Source of the DNA: Actinokineospora iranica
Lineage (GTDB): Bacteria; Actinomycetota; Actinomycetes; Mycobacteriales; Pseudonocardiaceae
DNA: 64,000 nucleotides
Assembly (NCBI RefSeq): GCF_900101685.1
Contig: NZ_FMZZ01000001.1
Location: 248,001 to 312,000, forward strand
Direction: 5' to 3'
Under the pieces are notes generated by a model. It saw only the letters and a list, made by a program, of their open reading frames with translations, was not told where the DNA came from and did not search any database. Position numbers and translations under genes: made by a program. How positions within the stretch are numbered: position 1 is the stretch's first letter; every line of letters begins with the position of its first letter. Positions 1-8,416 of this stretch are shown in pieces.

Positions 1-187
1 CATGGCTGTGCCCGGAATCAGCCCCGGCTTCCTCGATCGAGATGGCGGTGTCCACCGACGGCTCCCCGAACACGAACGCGAAGCCGAAAGCGAGCACACC
101 ACCGACAAGTCCCGCGAGCAACCCCCACACCAACAGCGACCGAACGGTCAACGTGGTCGGGGCTGTCGCGTTCTCGGTCAGTGGCAC
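1..187 (-). CDS. cbtA: CbtA family membrane protein (partial, C-terminus outside window)
   Basis: Only the first 62 or so codons are inside the window. The GTG start at 187 overlaps the end of cbtB by 10 bases, so the two are translationally coupled. The visible N-terminus has one hydrophobic helix (about residues 14-35) followed by FGEPSVDTAISIEE, the arrangement typical of CbtA, the larger membrane subunit of the predicted cobalt transporter CbtAB. Family knowledge links CbtAB to B12 riboswitch control, which is seen here upstream of cbtB. Cobalt transport itself is a family-level prediction. Confidence 0.8.
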   Translation of the reverse strand, partial: MPLTENATAPTTLTVRSLLVWGLLAGLVGGVLAFGFAFVFGEPSVDTAISIEEAGADSGHSH

Positions 188-387
188 GGGAAACCCAGCA
201 GGTGCCGGGCGTCGTGAACCAGTTCGTGCACGTAGGTGCCCTCGAAGATCGCGAGGGCGCCCTGCTCCGCGCCGACGAAGTACAGCGCCAGCAGGGAGAT
301 GATCCCGGTGAAAACCGCGTACGGCAGGATCTGCCGGACGGGGATGCTCACGGGGATGGGGGTGGGGAGTGCGACGGCTTGCGTCAT
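178..387 (-). CDS. cbtB: CbtB family small membrane protein
   Basis: A 69-residue protein starting MTQAVALPTPIPV. It has one membrane helix (about residues 20-40), followed by a His-rich tail (HELVHDARHLLGFPCH) typical of CbtB, where the histidines are thought to bind cobalt. The ATG at 387 is preceded by a GAGGAGG-like ribosome site; the longer reading frame upstream runs through the riboswitch and is not coding. It is the first gene of the cbtB-cbtA operon and lies directly downstream of the cobalamin riboswitch. The predicted role is cobalt uptake for B12 synthesis, which fits the B12-dependent mutase at 8987-12220. Confidence 0.85.
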   Translation of the reverse strand: MTQAVALPTPIPVSIPVRQILPYAVFTGIISLLALYFVGAEQGALAIFEGTYVHELVHDARHLLGFPCH

Positions 388-431
388 GGACTGCCTCCTC
401 AGGGCTTCACGCGGCCCAATCGGTGGAGCGG

Positions 432-530
432 ACGACGGTGAAGGGTCTGACTTCGGTCCCGGGGGGTGCCGGGGCCGATCACAGTGGCGCGGCCGTGCCG
501 GAGTCACACCGGCTTCCTTCTACCATCAGG
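432..530 (-). promoter_or_regulatory. Cobalamin (B12) riboswitch upstream of cbtBA
   Basis: Read on the minus strand, the leader contains GAAGCCGGTGTGACTCCGGC, then GCCACTGTGA (the B12-box region), then AAGTCAGACC. This is the order found in cobalamin riboswitches. It ends about 45 bases before the cbtB start, so binding of a cobalamin would be expected to shut down translation or transcription of cbtBA. The boundaries are approximate because they rest on motif reading, not on a covariance model. Confidence 0.9.
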
Positions 531-644
531 GTCGACTAGGAAACGTATGGGAGTTCGCGTGGCACTGTCAACGCGGCCGTTCGGACGGTGGGATCGTCCG
601 GTGGACAGGTCAGGGGTGTCGCGGCGATCTTGTGAGGTGGCCTC

Positions 645-1211
645 ATGAGCGCGCGGCTGATTCTGGTCTGCCACGGGGCGACCGCGGCGACGCGCGCGGC
701 GGCCTTCCCCGCCGACGAGCCGCTTGAGCGCAACGCCGTCGCTGCTGCGACTGCCGGACCCCCATTGGGCCAAGTGGACGAAGCGCTGTGCGCCCCGGCC
801 CTGCGATGCGCGCAGACCGCTGCCGCGCTGGGCCTGCTCGCCAAGCCGGACGAGGGCCTGCGCGACGCCGATTTCGGGCGCTGGCGCGGGCACGCGCTCG
901 ACGAGCTGGCCGTGGCCGAGCCGGACGAGCTGACCAGGTGGCTGACCGACCCGAGGGCCGCGCCGCATGGCGGCGAGTCCGTTGTGGACTTGGTGGCCAG
1001 GGTCGGCCGCTGGCTGGACGACCGGCCGACCGAATCGCCGCGCACGGTCGCGGTGACCCATCCGGCGGTGGTGAAAGCGGCGCTCATACACGCGCTCGGC
1101 GCCGATCCGTCGGCATTCTGGCGTATCGACGTCGCGCCGCTTTCCCGCACGATTCTGCGTGGCGGACCGGGACGGTGGACATTGCGCTGGATTGTGCCCG
1201 GCACGGCGTGA
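645..1211 (+). CDS. Histidine phosphatase family protein
   Basis: A 188-residue phosphoglycerate mutase-like protein. The N-terminal catalytic motif reads LVCHGAT instead of the usual LVRHGET: the histidine is kept, but the Arg before it is Cys. The second catalytic histidine is in AVTHPAVVKA (about residue 147), and an acidic site is in HGGESV. It is transcribed away from the B12-regulated cbtBA pair. In actinobacteria such proteins often sit near cbtAB, so a link to cobalamin metabolism (a CobC-like step) is possible but not shown. The ATG start at 645 follows a GAGGTGG ribosome site. Confidence 0.8.
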   Translation: MSARLILVCHGATAATRAAAFPADEPLERNAVAAATAGPPLGQVDEALCAPALRCAQTAAALGLLAKPDEGLRDADFGRWRGHALDELAVAEPDELTRWLTDPRAAPHGGESVVDLVARVGRWLDDRPTESPRTVAVTHPAVVKAALIHALGADPSAFWRIDVAPLSRTILRGGPGRWTLRWIVPGTA

Positions 1212-1409
1212 CGCCCTTGTGGAAAAGGCCATTCCGGCCGGTTCTCGGTCCCCTCCGGCGAGGTGCTCACCAACTAGGCCACCAGAAGGGGAGGCCCCCA
1301 CATCGCGGGCATTGCGGTGAGATGTCCGGTCTGACCTTGCGCTGGGCGCGGAACACGAGGACGCTCGACGCACCGATCGGGGCAGGGAAGAGGAATACGC
1401 GGGCGAGCC

Positions 1410-3317
1410 ATGACATCGGGCGAACACGTGCCGCGAGACTCGACCGAGAAAGCGGTGGACGCCGTGCTGGAGACAGGTGCGGACCAACCGGGCGGCCGGG
1501 ACGGCAGGCCTGCCGACGACCCGCACGCTCCGCACCGGAACAACCTGTTCCGCGGCCTGGTCGACCGCGCCGCCGCCGCTGAGGTCTCCCAGGAGCGGAT
1601 GCGCCACCTGCTCGACGCCGTGCTGTCGGTGGCCAGCGACCTGTCGCTGCCCGACGTGCTGCGCCGGATCGTCGCAGCGGGCTGCGAACTCAGCCGCGCC
1701 CGCTACGGCGCGCTCGACACCTTCGGCCAGGACGGCGCCCTCGTGGAGTTCGCCCGCGCGGGCGGCGCGCTGCCCGCGCGGGCCAAGGCCGTCCTCAGCC
1801 TGGTGACCGACCGGCCGCTGCGGCTTCCCGCCCCCGCCGACACCGACTTCTCCGCCCTCGCCGAACTCACCAAGCCCACCAGCACCGGCCCGGCCGACGC
1901 CGACCGCACCGACGCGGCCGCGCGGGCCGAGCCAGGGCGGCCCGAGCCGGGGCGAACCGTGCCGGGGCGGCTCGCGGGGGTCGGCTCGTTTCTCGGCGTG
2001 CCGATCCGGGCGCGCGGCGAGGTGTTCGGCAATCTCTACCTGGCCGAGAAGATCGGCGGATGCGCGTTCACCCAGGAGGACGAGGACGTGGTGGTGGCGC
2101 TGGCCGCCGCGGCGGGCATGGCGATCGAGAACGCCCGGCACTACGACCTCAGCCGCAGGCGGGAGCGGTGGCTGCGGGCCACCACCGAGGTCACCGCCGT
2201 GCTGCGGACGACCGCGGGCGAGGCGGAGGGCCTGGACCTGCTGGTGCGCCGGGCCCGGGAGGTGCCCGCCGCGGCGCTGGCGTTCGTCGCCGGGCCGTCC
2301 GGGCCGGAGCACATGCTCATCCGCGGCGTCGACGGCGTGCTGCGCGATGAGCTGTCCGGCCTGCGGCTGCCGATTGTCGAAAGCATCACCGGCGACGTGT
2401 TCAGCACCGGCAGGCCCCGGGTGCTCACCGAGGTGGTCGAGGCGAGCGCGACCCGCTCGGTGGCGACCTTCCACCGCCTGCCCCAAGGCATCGACGCGCT
2501 CGGACCGGCCATGTTCGTCCCGATGACCGCGGGCCAGCACACCACCGGCGTGCTGATGGTCGCCCGCGGGCGGGGCGCGGCCCGCTTCGATGACGACGAC
2601 CTGCGGATGATCACCGACTTCGCCACGCACGCCGCGCTCGCGATCGAGTTCGCCGACGCCCAGCAGGACCGGCAGCGGCTCGCGCTCTACGAGGAGCGCG
2701 ACCGGATCGCCCGCGACCTGCACGACCTGGTCATCCAGCGGCTGTTCGCGATCGGCCTGGGGCTGCACGGCCTCAAGCGCGCGACCGGGCCGGACGCCGC
2801 CGAGCGGCTGGCCGGGTTCACCGACGAGATCGACCAGACGATCCGCGAGGTGCGGCGCAGCATCTTCTCCCTCCAGCAGCCCGCGAACGGCCCCTACAGC
2901 CTGCGCGGCGAAATCCTGCGCGCGATCTCCGACGCGACGGTCTCGCTGGGGTTCGAGCCGACGGTCCGGCTGGAGGGCCCGCTGGACTCGGTCGTGCCAG
3001 CGGACGTGGCGCTCGACCTGATCGCCACCCTGCGCGAGGCGCTGTCGAACGTGGTGCGGCACGCGGGCGCAGGCGGCGTCGCGGTCACCGTGTCGGTCGA
3101 CCGCGGGGCGACCCGGCTGGGGCTGCTGGTGCGCGACGACGGCCGCGGACTGCCGCCGAGCATCCGACACCGCAGCGGGCTGGCGAACATGGTCCAGCGG
3201 GCCCGCCGCTGGCGGGGAGACTGCGAGATCGACTCGCCCGAGCCGGGCGGGACCAGGGTCGACTGGGCGGTGCCGCTGCCCTCGGCCGGGACGCGAGGCC
3301 AGGAGGCGTGTGAATGA
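1410..3317 (+). CDS. DevS/DosT-like GAF-GAF sensor histidine kinase
   Basis: A 635-residue soluble kinase. It has two GAF domains (about 60-235 and 250-415), a HisKA_3 dimerisation helix with EERDRIARDLHDL (phospho-His near residue 438), and a C-terminal HATPase with the N-box LREALSNVVRHA and G-boxes DDGRG and GLANM. The overall plan matches mycobacterial DevS/DosT. The first GAF has an Ala/Pro-rich insertion (about 150-190). The stretch before FLGVPI lacks the HPP segment that I associate with the heme-ligand region of DevS, so heme binding is doubtful. Its stop overlaps the start of the regulator gene (ATGA), so the two form one operon. Confidence 0.9.
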   Translation: MTSGEHVPRDSTEKAVDAVLETGADQPGGRDGRPADDPHAPHRNNLFRGLVDRAAAAEVSQERMRHLLDAVLSVASDLSLPDVLRRIVAAGCELSRARYGALDTFGQDGALVEFARAGGALPARAKAVLSLVTDRPLRLPAPADTDFSALAELTKPTSTGPADADRTDAAARAEPGRPEPGRTVPGRLAGVGSFLGVPIRARGEVFGNLYLAEKIGGCAFTQEDEDVVVALAAAAGMAIENARHYDLSRRRERWLRATTEVTAVLRTTAGEAEGLDLLVRRAREVPAAALAFVAGPSGPEHMLIRGVDGVLRDELSGLRLPIVESITGDVFSTGRPRVLTEVVEASATRSVATFHRLPQGIDALGPAMFVPMTAGQHTTGVLMVARGRGAARFDDDDLRMITDFATHAALAIEFADAQQDRQRLALYEERDRIARDLHDLVIQRLFAIGLGLHGLKRATGPDAAERLAGFTDEIDQTIREVRRSIFSLQQPANGPYSLRGEILRAISDATVSLGFEPTVRLEGPLDSVVPADVALDLIATLREALSNVVRHAGAGGVAVTVSVDRGATRLGLLVRDDGRGLPPSIRHRSGLANMVQRARRWRGDCEIDSPEPGGTRVDWAVPLPSAGTRGQEACE

Positions 3318-3967
3318 GTATTTCCGTGTTCGTGCTCGACGACCACGAGGTCGTCCGCCGCGGGTTGCGCCAGCTTCTCGAGGTCGAGCCGGACATCGAC
3401 GTGGTGGGCGAGGCGGCCACGGCCGGGCAGGCGCTGGCACGCATCCCCGCGGTGCGGCCCCAGGTCGCGATCCTCGACGTGCGACTGCCCGACGGGGAGG
3501 GGGTGAGCGTGTGCCGGGAGGTGCGTTCGGTGGTCGAGCCGCCGCCCGCGTGCCTGATGCTCACCTCGTTCTCCGACGACGAGGCCCTGTTCGGCGCGAT
3601 CATGGCGGGCGCGGCGGGGTACATGCTCAAGCAGGTCAGCGGCGGCGAGTTGGTCTCGGCGGTGCGGACGCTGGCAGGCGGCGGGTCGCTGCTCGACGCC
3701 GGGGTCACCGCGACCGTGCTGGAGCGGCTGCGCGCCGGGCGCGTCGAGGACCCCCGCTACCGCAGCCTGAGCCAGCAGGAGCGCAAGATCCTGGACCTGA
3801 TCGCCGAGGGCATGACCAACCGGCAGATCGCGGGCGCGCTGTACCTGGCCGAGAAGACGGTCAAGAACTACGTCTCCACGCTGCTGCACAAGCTCGGCTT
3901 CGACCGGCGCACCGAGGCCGCGGTCTACGCGACCCGATTGCAGAACACCCACCGCAGTAACACCTGA
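3314..3967 (+). CDS. NarL/DevR-type response regulator
   Basis: A 217-residue response regulator. The receiver domain (1-120) has the phospho-acceptor Asp55 in AILDVRLP and the switch Lys in MLKQ. The LuxR-type HTH (about 145-210) contains LSQQERKILDLIAEGMTNRQ and KTVKNYVSTLL. The start codon overlaps the kinase stop by four bases, so it is the cognate partner of the upstream kinase. In DevRS-type systems the regulator controls genes for hypoxia or redox stress, but the missing heme signature in the kinase makes the input signal here uncertain. Confidence 0.92.
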   Translation: MSISVFVLDDHEVVRRGLRQLLEVEPDIDVVGEAATAGQALARIPAVRPQVAILDVRLPDGEGVSVCREVRSVVEPPPACLMLTSFSDDEALFGAIMAGAAGYMLKQVSGGELVSAVRTLAGGGSLLDAGVTATVLERLRAGRVEDPRYRSLSQQERKILDLIAEGMTNRQIAGALYLAEKTVKNYVSTLLHKLGFDRRTEAAVYATRLQNTHRSNT

Positions 3968-4149
3968 CCGGGTGGCGCGGCTGCGCGCTGTCACCCTCGC
4001 ATTTGCGGGCCAGCGCGGGTTTCGGCGTGTCGAAATGTGCGCTGATTCGGCCGGGGGTAACGTCGCGGGGGTCTCGCGCTATACCGCAGTGCACGAGGGA
4101 AACCGGGGCCGCGAATCGCTCGCTCCGGTGTCGCGGAGGGGGTGTGGCC

Positions 4150-5364
4150 GTGCCGAACACCTTGGTCCCGCTGCCCGCCCCGCTCCCGTCCGGTCGCGCG
4201 CCGGAGGTCTGCCTCGTCGCCGGGGACGCCGCCGCCGCCGTCAAGCTCGCTCCGCTGGCCACCGCGATGCGCGCCCGTCGGCAGGTGTGGCCGGTCGTGC
4301 TCGCCTGCGGCGACGACGCGCCCGCCGCCACCGCGGCGCTGTCCGCATTCGGCCTCGCCGCGGACATCCTGGTCGAGCTGTCCCGCGACGGCCAGGAAAT
4401 CCCGCGCGCCGCGGCGCAACTGCTCGCCGGGCTCGACCACGCCTTCACCGACCGGCGGCCGGACGCGGTGGTGGTGCAGGGCGACTCGGCGACCGCGTTC
4501 AGCGCGACCATGGCCGCGTTCTGGCGGCAGATTCCGGTGGTGCACCTCGACGCGGGCGTGCGGTCCTACGACCTCACCGCCCCGTTTCCGCAGGAGGGCC
4601 ACCGCAAGCTGATCGCCCAGGTGTGCTCGCTGCACCTCGCGGCCACCCCGGACACCGCGGCCAACCTCGCCGACGAGCGCCACACCGGGCCGAAGGTGGT
4701 GACGGTGGGCAGCACGGCCGTCGACGCCGGGTTCGAGGCCCTCGACCGGCACGAGCGCCACACCGACGACCGGGTGCAACTGGTGGAGGACACCGTCGTC
4801 GCAGGCCACTGCAGGCTGGTGCTGGTCGTGCTCGACGCGGCCCGCTGGCGGTCGGAGACGGCGACGCACGTGCTGCACGGGGTCGCCGACCTGGTGCTGG
4901 CGAACCCGGACCTGGAGGTGGTGCTGCCCGTCCCCCGCGACAGCGCCCTGCGCCACCGCGCCTACGACATGCTCGGCAGGCTGGTCCGGGTCACGATCAC
5001 CGACCCGCTCCCCCAGCCCGAACTGGTCTGCCTGCTGTCGGTGGCCGCGGCGGCGGTGACCGACTCGGACATCCTCGCCGAACAGGCCCCCAGCTTCGGC
5101 GTTCCCACCCTCGTGGTCGGCGGCGAGGTGACCGCCTGGGCCGAGCCGCCGCGCCCCGGCTACCCGTGGACGGCGGGAGCCGACCGCGCCGTCATCGCCC
5201 GGATCACCGAGAAGCTGCTGCTCAGCGGCATGGAACTGCGCACGGCCCCGCCCTCGGACAACCCCTTCGGCGACGGCTTCGCCGCGGCCCGCTGCGAGCA
5301 GGCGGTGCAGTGGCTGCTCGGCCTGCGCCACCGTCCCCGCGAGTTCACCCCCGGATCTCCATAG
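4150..5364 (+). CDS. WecB-like UDP-GlcNAc 2-epimerase homologue, active site degenerate
   Basis: A protein of 404 residues with the fold signature of non-hydrolysing UDP-N-acetylglucosamine 2-epimerase: VVVQGDSATAF, VVHLDAGVRSYD and FPQEGHRKLI. Several catalytic sites differ from true WecB. GHVEAGLRT has become VHLDAGVRS, the GHRRE loop is replaced by VVLDAARWR, and TDSGG has become TDSDI. It may therefore be inactive or act on another ligand. The GTG at 4150 was chosen because GGAGG lies nine bases upstream; GTG at 4144 is an alternative. It is followed 25 bases later by the beta-glucosidase gene, so co-transcription is likely. Confidence 0.75.
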   Translation: MPNTLVPLPAPLPSGRAPEVCLVAGDAAAAVKLAPLATAMRARRQVWPVVLACGDDAPAATAALSAFGLAADILVELSRDGQEIPRAAAQLLAGLDHAFTDRRPDAVVVQGDSATAFSATMAAFWRQIPVVHLDAGVRSYDLTAPFPQEGHRKLIAQVCSLHLAATPDTAANLADERHTGPKVVTVGSTAVDAGFEALDRHERHTDDRVQLVEDTVVAGHCRLVLVVLDAARWRSETATHVLHGVADLVLANPDLEVVLPVPRDSALRHRAYDMLGRLVRVTITDPLPQPELVCLLSVAAAAVTDSDILAEQAPSFGVPTLVVGGEVTAWAEPPRPGYPWTAGADRAVIARITEKLLLSGMELRTAPPSDNPFGDGFAAARCEQAVQWLLGLRHRPREFTPGSP

Positions 5365-5389
5365 CGTTTCGACAGGAGGACCCCCCACG

Positions 5390-6739
5390 ATGCCGTTCCC
5401 GCCGGAGTTCCTGTGGGGTGCGGCGTCGTCCGCCTACCAGGTCGAGGGGGCGGTCACCGAGGGCGGGCGCGGCGTCTCGGTGTGGGACACGTTCTGCGCC
5501 GAGCCCGGTCGAATCCGGGACGGCCAGTCCGGCGCGGTGGCCGCCGATCACTACCACCGTTACCGGGAAGACGTGGCGCTGCTGCGTGATCTGGGCGTCG
5601 GCGCGTACCGGTTCTCGGTGGCGTGGCCGAGGGTCGTGCCGGATGGGACGGTGCACTCCGAGGGGCTGGACTTCTACGACCGGCTCGTGGACGAGTTGTG
5701 CGCGGCCGGGATCGCGCCCGCGGCGACGTTGTTCCACTGGGACACTCCGCAATACCTGGAGGACAACGGGGGCTGGCTCACCCGGGACACCGCCCACCGG
5801 TTCGCCGACTACGCATCCGTTGTGGGGCAACGGCTCGGCGACCGGGTGCGGCTGTGGATGCCGCTCAACGAGCCGGTCGTGGTGACGATGTTCGGCTACG
5901 CGCTGGGCAACCACGCGCCGGGGCGGAACCTCGGTCTGGCCGCGCTTCCGACGGTGCACCACCAGTTGCTCGGCCACGGTCTCGCCGTGGGCGCGCTGCG
6001 CGCGGCGGGCTGCTCGAACATCGGTGTGGCCAACCACCACGGCGCGGTGTGGGCGGCGTCGGAGTCCGAAGCGGACACCATGGCGGCGCGGTCGTATGCG
6101 ACGCTGGTGAACTGGCTGTTCGCCGATCCGCTGCTGCTCGGCCGTTATCCCGCCCCCGAGCTGGCGGCGGCGATGCCCGGCCCGGTCGTGGAAGACCTCA
6201 AGGTGATCTCGACGCCGCTGGACTGGTACGGGATCAACTACTACCAGCCGACCCTGGTCGGCGCGCCGTCGAAGAACGGGTCCGATCCGGCGGTGGCCGG
6301 GCTGCTGCCGCCCGACCTGCCCTTCGAACCCCGGCGGCTGAGCGGGTATCCCACGACCGACTTCGGCTGGCCGGTGATCCCCGAGGGGCTGCGGGAGACC
6401 GTGGCGATGTTCGCCGACCGCTACGGCGACGCGACACCTCCGTTGTATATCACCGAAAGCGGCTGCTCCTACCACGACCCGGACCCGGTGGACGGGCGCG
6501 TGCCCGACCCGGCGCGGATCGCCTACCACGAGGCTCACCTGCGCGCGCTGGAGCAGGCAATCACAGGCGGCGCGGACGTGCGCGGCTACTTCGTGTGGGC
6601 GGCGACCGACAACTTCGAGTGGGCGGCGGGCTACCGGGAGCGCTTCGGCCTCGTCCACATCGACTACGCCACCCAGAAGCGCACGCCGAAAGATTCCTAT
6701 TACTGGTACCGGGACTTCATCCGCGACACTATCCACTGA
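5390..6739 (+). CDS. Glycoside hydrolase family 1 beta-glucosidase
   Basis: A 449-residue GH1 enzyme with the N-terminal signature FLWGAASSAYQVEGA. The acid/base Glu161 is in LNEP and the nucleophile Glu356 in YITESG. Length and motif order are normal for an intracellular beta-glucosidase or beta-galactosidase; no signal peptide is seen. The ATG at 5390 has an AGGAGGA ribosome site. It lies 25 bases after the epimerase-like gene and its 3' end overlaps the convergent fabH-like gene by 11 bases. The exact sugar is not predictable from the sequence. Confidence 0.95.
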   Translation: MPFPPEFLWGAASSAYQVEGAVTEGGRGVSVWDTFCAEPGRIRDGQSGAVAADHYHRYREDVALLRDLGVGAYRFSVAWPRVVPDGTVHSEGLDFYDRLVDELCAAGIAPAATLFHWDTPQYLEDNGGWLTRDTAHRFADYASVVGQRLGDRVRLWMPLNEPVVVTMFGYALGNHAPGRNLGLAALPTVHHQLLGHGLAVGALRAAGCSNIGVANHHGAVWAASESEADTMAARSYATLVNWLFADPLLLGRYPAPELAAAMPGPVVEDLKVISTPLDWYGINYYQPTLVGAPSKNGSDPAVAGLLPPDLPFEPRRLSGYPTTDFGWPVIPEGLRETVAMFADRYGDATPPLYITESGCSYHDPDPVDGRVPDPARIAYHEAHLRALEQAITGGADVRGYFVWAATDNFEWAAGYRERFGLVHIDYATQKRTPKDSYYWYRDFIRDTIH

Positions 6740-7730
6740 GGACTGACAGTGATCCCGGGCTCTCCGGCATCCGCACCACTTGAGCCGCGTACGACAGGCC
6801 CGCGCCGAAGCCCACCAGCAGCGCCAACCCACCCGGCTCGGCGCCCTCGGCGAGCAGCCGGTCCATCGCCATCGGGATCGACGCGGCCGAAGTGTTGCCG
6901 GAGGTGACCACATCCCGGGCCACGACCGCTTTCGGGGCATCGATCTTGCGGGCCAGCGCCTCGACGATGCGGAGATTGGCCTGGTGCGGCACGATCGCGA
7001 CCAGGTCCTTCGGGTCGACGCCCGCGCGCTCGCACGCCAGCAGCGCGACCGGGTAGATCTCGGTGGTGGCCCACCGGAACACCGCCTGCCCCTGCATACG
7101 CATCAGTCCGCCGTCCGGAATGTGGATCAGGGCGGCGGCGTCGGCCGAGCCGTCGCTGCCCCACACGATCGGGCCGATACCCGGCTCGTCGGCGGCCTCG
7201 ATCACCGCGGCCCCGGCCCCGTCGGCGAAGATGATCGACGTGCCGAGGTCTGCCGGGTCGACCCAGACGGACATCTTCTCCGTCCCCACCACCACCGCCC
7301 GCCGCGCCGACCCGGCCCGCACCGCGTCGGCGGCGACCGCGAGGGCGTAGCAGAACCCCGCGCACGCGGCATTGAGGTCGAAAGCCGCGGCGGCCCGCGC
7401 CCCCAGCGCCGCGGCGGCCCCGGCGGCGTACAGCGGGAGCGGCCCCTTCGCGCTGCACGTCGCCACGACCACCAGATCCACCCCCGCGGCGTCCCGCCCG
7501 GCCTGCGCCAGCGCCTTCTCAGCGGCCAGGACCGCCATCTCCGCCATCGTCTCGTCGGTCGCGAAGCGTCGGGACACGATGCCCGTGCGCTCCTGAATCC
7601 AGTCCCCGGTCCGCCCGAATCGGGCGGCGATCTCCGCGCTGCCGACCACCGTGGGCGGCCGGTAGGAGCCGAGGCCGACCAGTCGGGCGCCCGCGGCGCC
7701 CGCGTCCTGACACAGTTCCGTGACTGTCAT
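6729..7730 (-). CDS. Beta-ketoacyl-ACP synthase III family protein (FabH-like)
   Basis: A 333-residue thiolase-fold enzyme with the KAS III triad: Cys123 in NAACAGF, His in VPHQANLRI (about 255) and Asn in TSGNTSAA (about 285). It condenses an acyl-CoA with malonyl-ACP to start fatty acid synthesis, or serves as a stand-alone ketosynthase in secondary metabolism. No acp, fabD or fabF lies nearby, so it is probably not the housekeeping FAS cluster copy. The start ATG at 7730 is divergent from the phosphoribosyltransferase gene; a short inverted repeat (tcact-aa-agtga, 7750-7761) lies between them. Confidence 0.9.
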   Translation of the reverse strand: MTVTELCQDAGAAGARLVGLGSYRPPTVVGSAEIAARFGRTGDWIQERTGIVSRRFATDETMAEMAVLAAEKALAQAGRDAAGVDLVVVATCSAKGPLPLYAAGAAAALGARAAAAFDLNAACAGFCYALAVAADAVRAGSARRAVVVGTEKMSVWVDPADLGTSIIFADGAGAAVIEAADEPGIGPIVWGSDGSADAAALIHIPDGGLMRMQGQAVFRWATTEIYPVALLACERAGVDPKDLVAIVPHQANLRIVEALARKIDAPKAVVARDVVTSGNTSAASIPMAMDRLLAEGAEPGGLALLVGFGAGLSYAAQVVRMPESPGSLSVLSG

Positions 7731-7749
7731 TGGGCGATCATGATGAACT

Positions 7750-7761
7750 TCACTAAAGTGA
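7750..7761. promoter_or_regulatory. Small inverted repeat between fabH-like and phosphoribosyltransferase genes
   Basis: The sequence tcact-aa-agtga is a perfect 5-bp inverted repeat 20 bases upstream of the fabH-like start, within an AT-richer patch than its surroundings. It could be an operator in the shared promoter region. The repeat is short and chance occurrence is possible. Confidence 0.25.
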
Positions 7762-7833
7762 CTGTTGTCGGATGATTAACTCGTCCGCAAAGGTGGTCGA
7801 ACGGCCACCACTACCTCGCGAGGTCACCCAGCC

Positions 7834-8376
7834 ATGCGGCCCCTTCTGCGCCACGGCCACTTCGCCTTCGAGTCCGGCCACCACGGCGACACCTGGCTCG
7901 ACCTCGACCGGCTGATCACCGACCCGGCCCGCGTCCGCGCCGCGGCCGAGGCGCTGGCGCCCCGCCTCGCCCGATTCGGCGCGGACCTGGTCGTGGGCCC
8001 GCTCGATGGCGGCGCGTTCCTCGCGCAGTGGGTCGCCGCCGCGCTCGGCGCCCGGTTCGCCTACACCACCCGCACCGTCGACGCGGCTGGCCCGCGCTAC
8101 ACCGTGCCCGCCGGGCTCGACGTCGATGGCGCCCGCGCCGTCGTGGTGGACGACGCGGTCAACCTCGGGTCGGCGACCGAGGCCACCGTCCGCGCACTGG
8201 CCGACCGGGGCGCGGTGACCGCCGCGCTCGCCAGTGTCTTCGTGTGCGCGCCCACCGGCCCCCAGGTCGGCCCCCGGCTGGGCGTGGACCAAATCTGGCT
8301 CACCCAACTCGAAACCGCCGTCTGGCCTTCGTCTGACTGTCCACTGTGTCTCGACGGTGAGCCGCTATCGACCTAA
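7834..8376 (+). CDS. Orotate phosphoribosyltransferase-like protein
   Basis: A 180-residue type I phosphoribosyltransferase. The substrate strand is FAFESGHHGDTWLDLD (like the FxLxSG start of OPRTs) and the PRPP-binding loop is AVVVDDAVNLGSAT (about 105-118). The usual Thr of the PRPP loop (DDVxTTG) is Leu here, and the first helix of OPRTs (10-15 residues) is missing. The reading frame is closed by TAA at 7777, and no other ATG or GTG precedes 7834 in frame. It is not linked to other pyrimidine genes, so it is probably a paralogue of PyrE with an unproven substrate. Confidence 0.75.
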   Translation: MRPLLRHGHFAFESGHHGDTWLDLDRLITDPARVRAAAEALAPRLARFGADLVVGPLDGGAFLAQWVAAALGARFAYTTRTVDAAGPRYTVPAGLDVDGARAVVVDDAVNLGSATEATVRALADRGAVTAALASVFVCAPTGPQVGPRLGVDQIWLTQLETAVWPSSDCPLCLDGEPLST

Positions 8377-8416
8377 AGGGCGCGCGCGAACCGCGAGCGC
8401 GGTGCGACGATGGGGC

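Noticed and set aside
504-3440. A 978-codon open frame on the minus strand
   Set aside because: It is a shadow of the histidine phosphatase and kinase genes. The composition is Arg/Pro/Gly-rich, with no domain text, and the plus-strand genes have clear motifs.
3972-5885. A 637-codon plus-strand frame spanning the epimerase-like and beta-glucosidase genes
   Set aside because: Arg/Pro/Gly-rich shadow in another frame; both real genes have recognisable motifs and ribosome sites.
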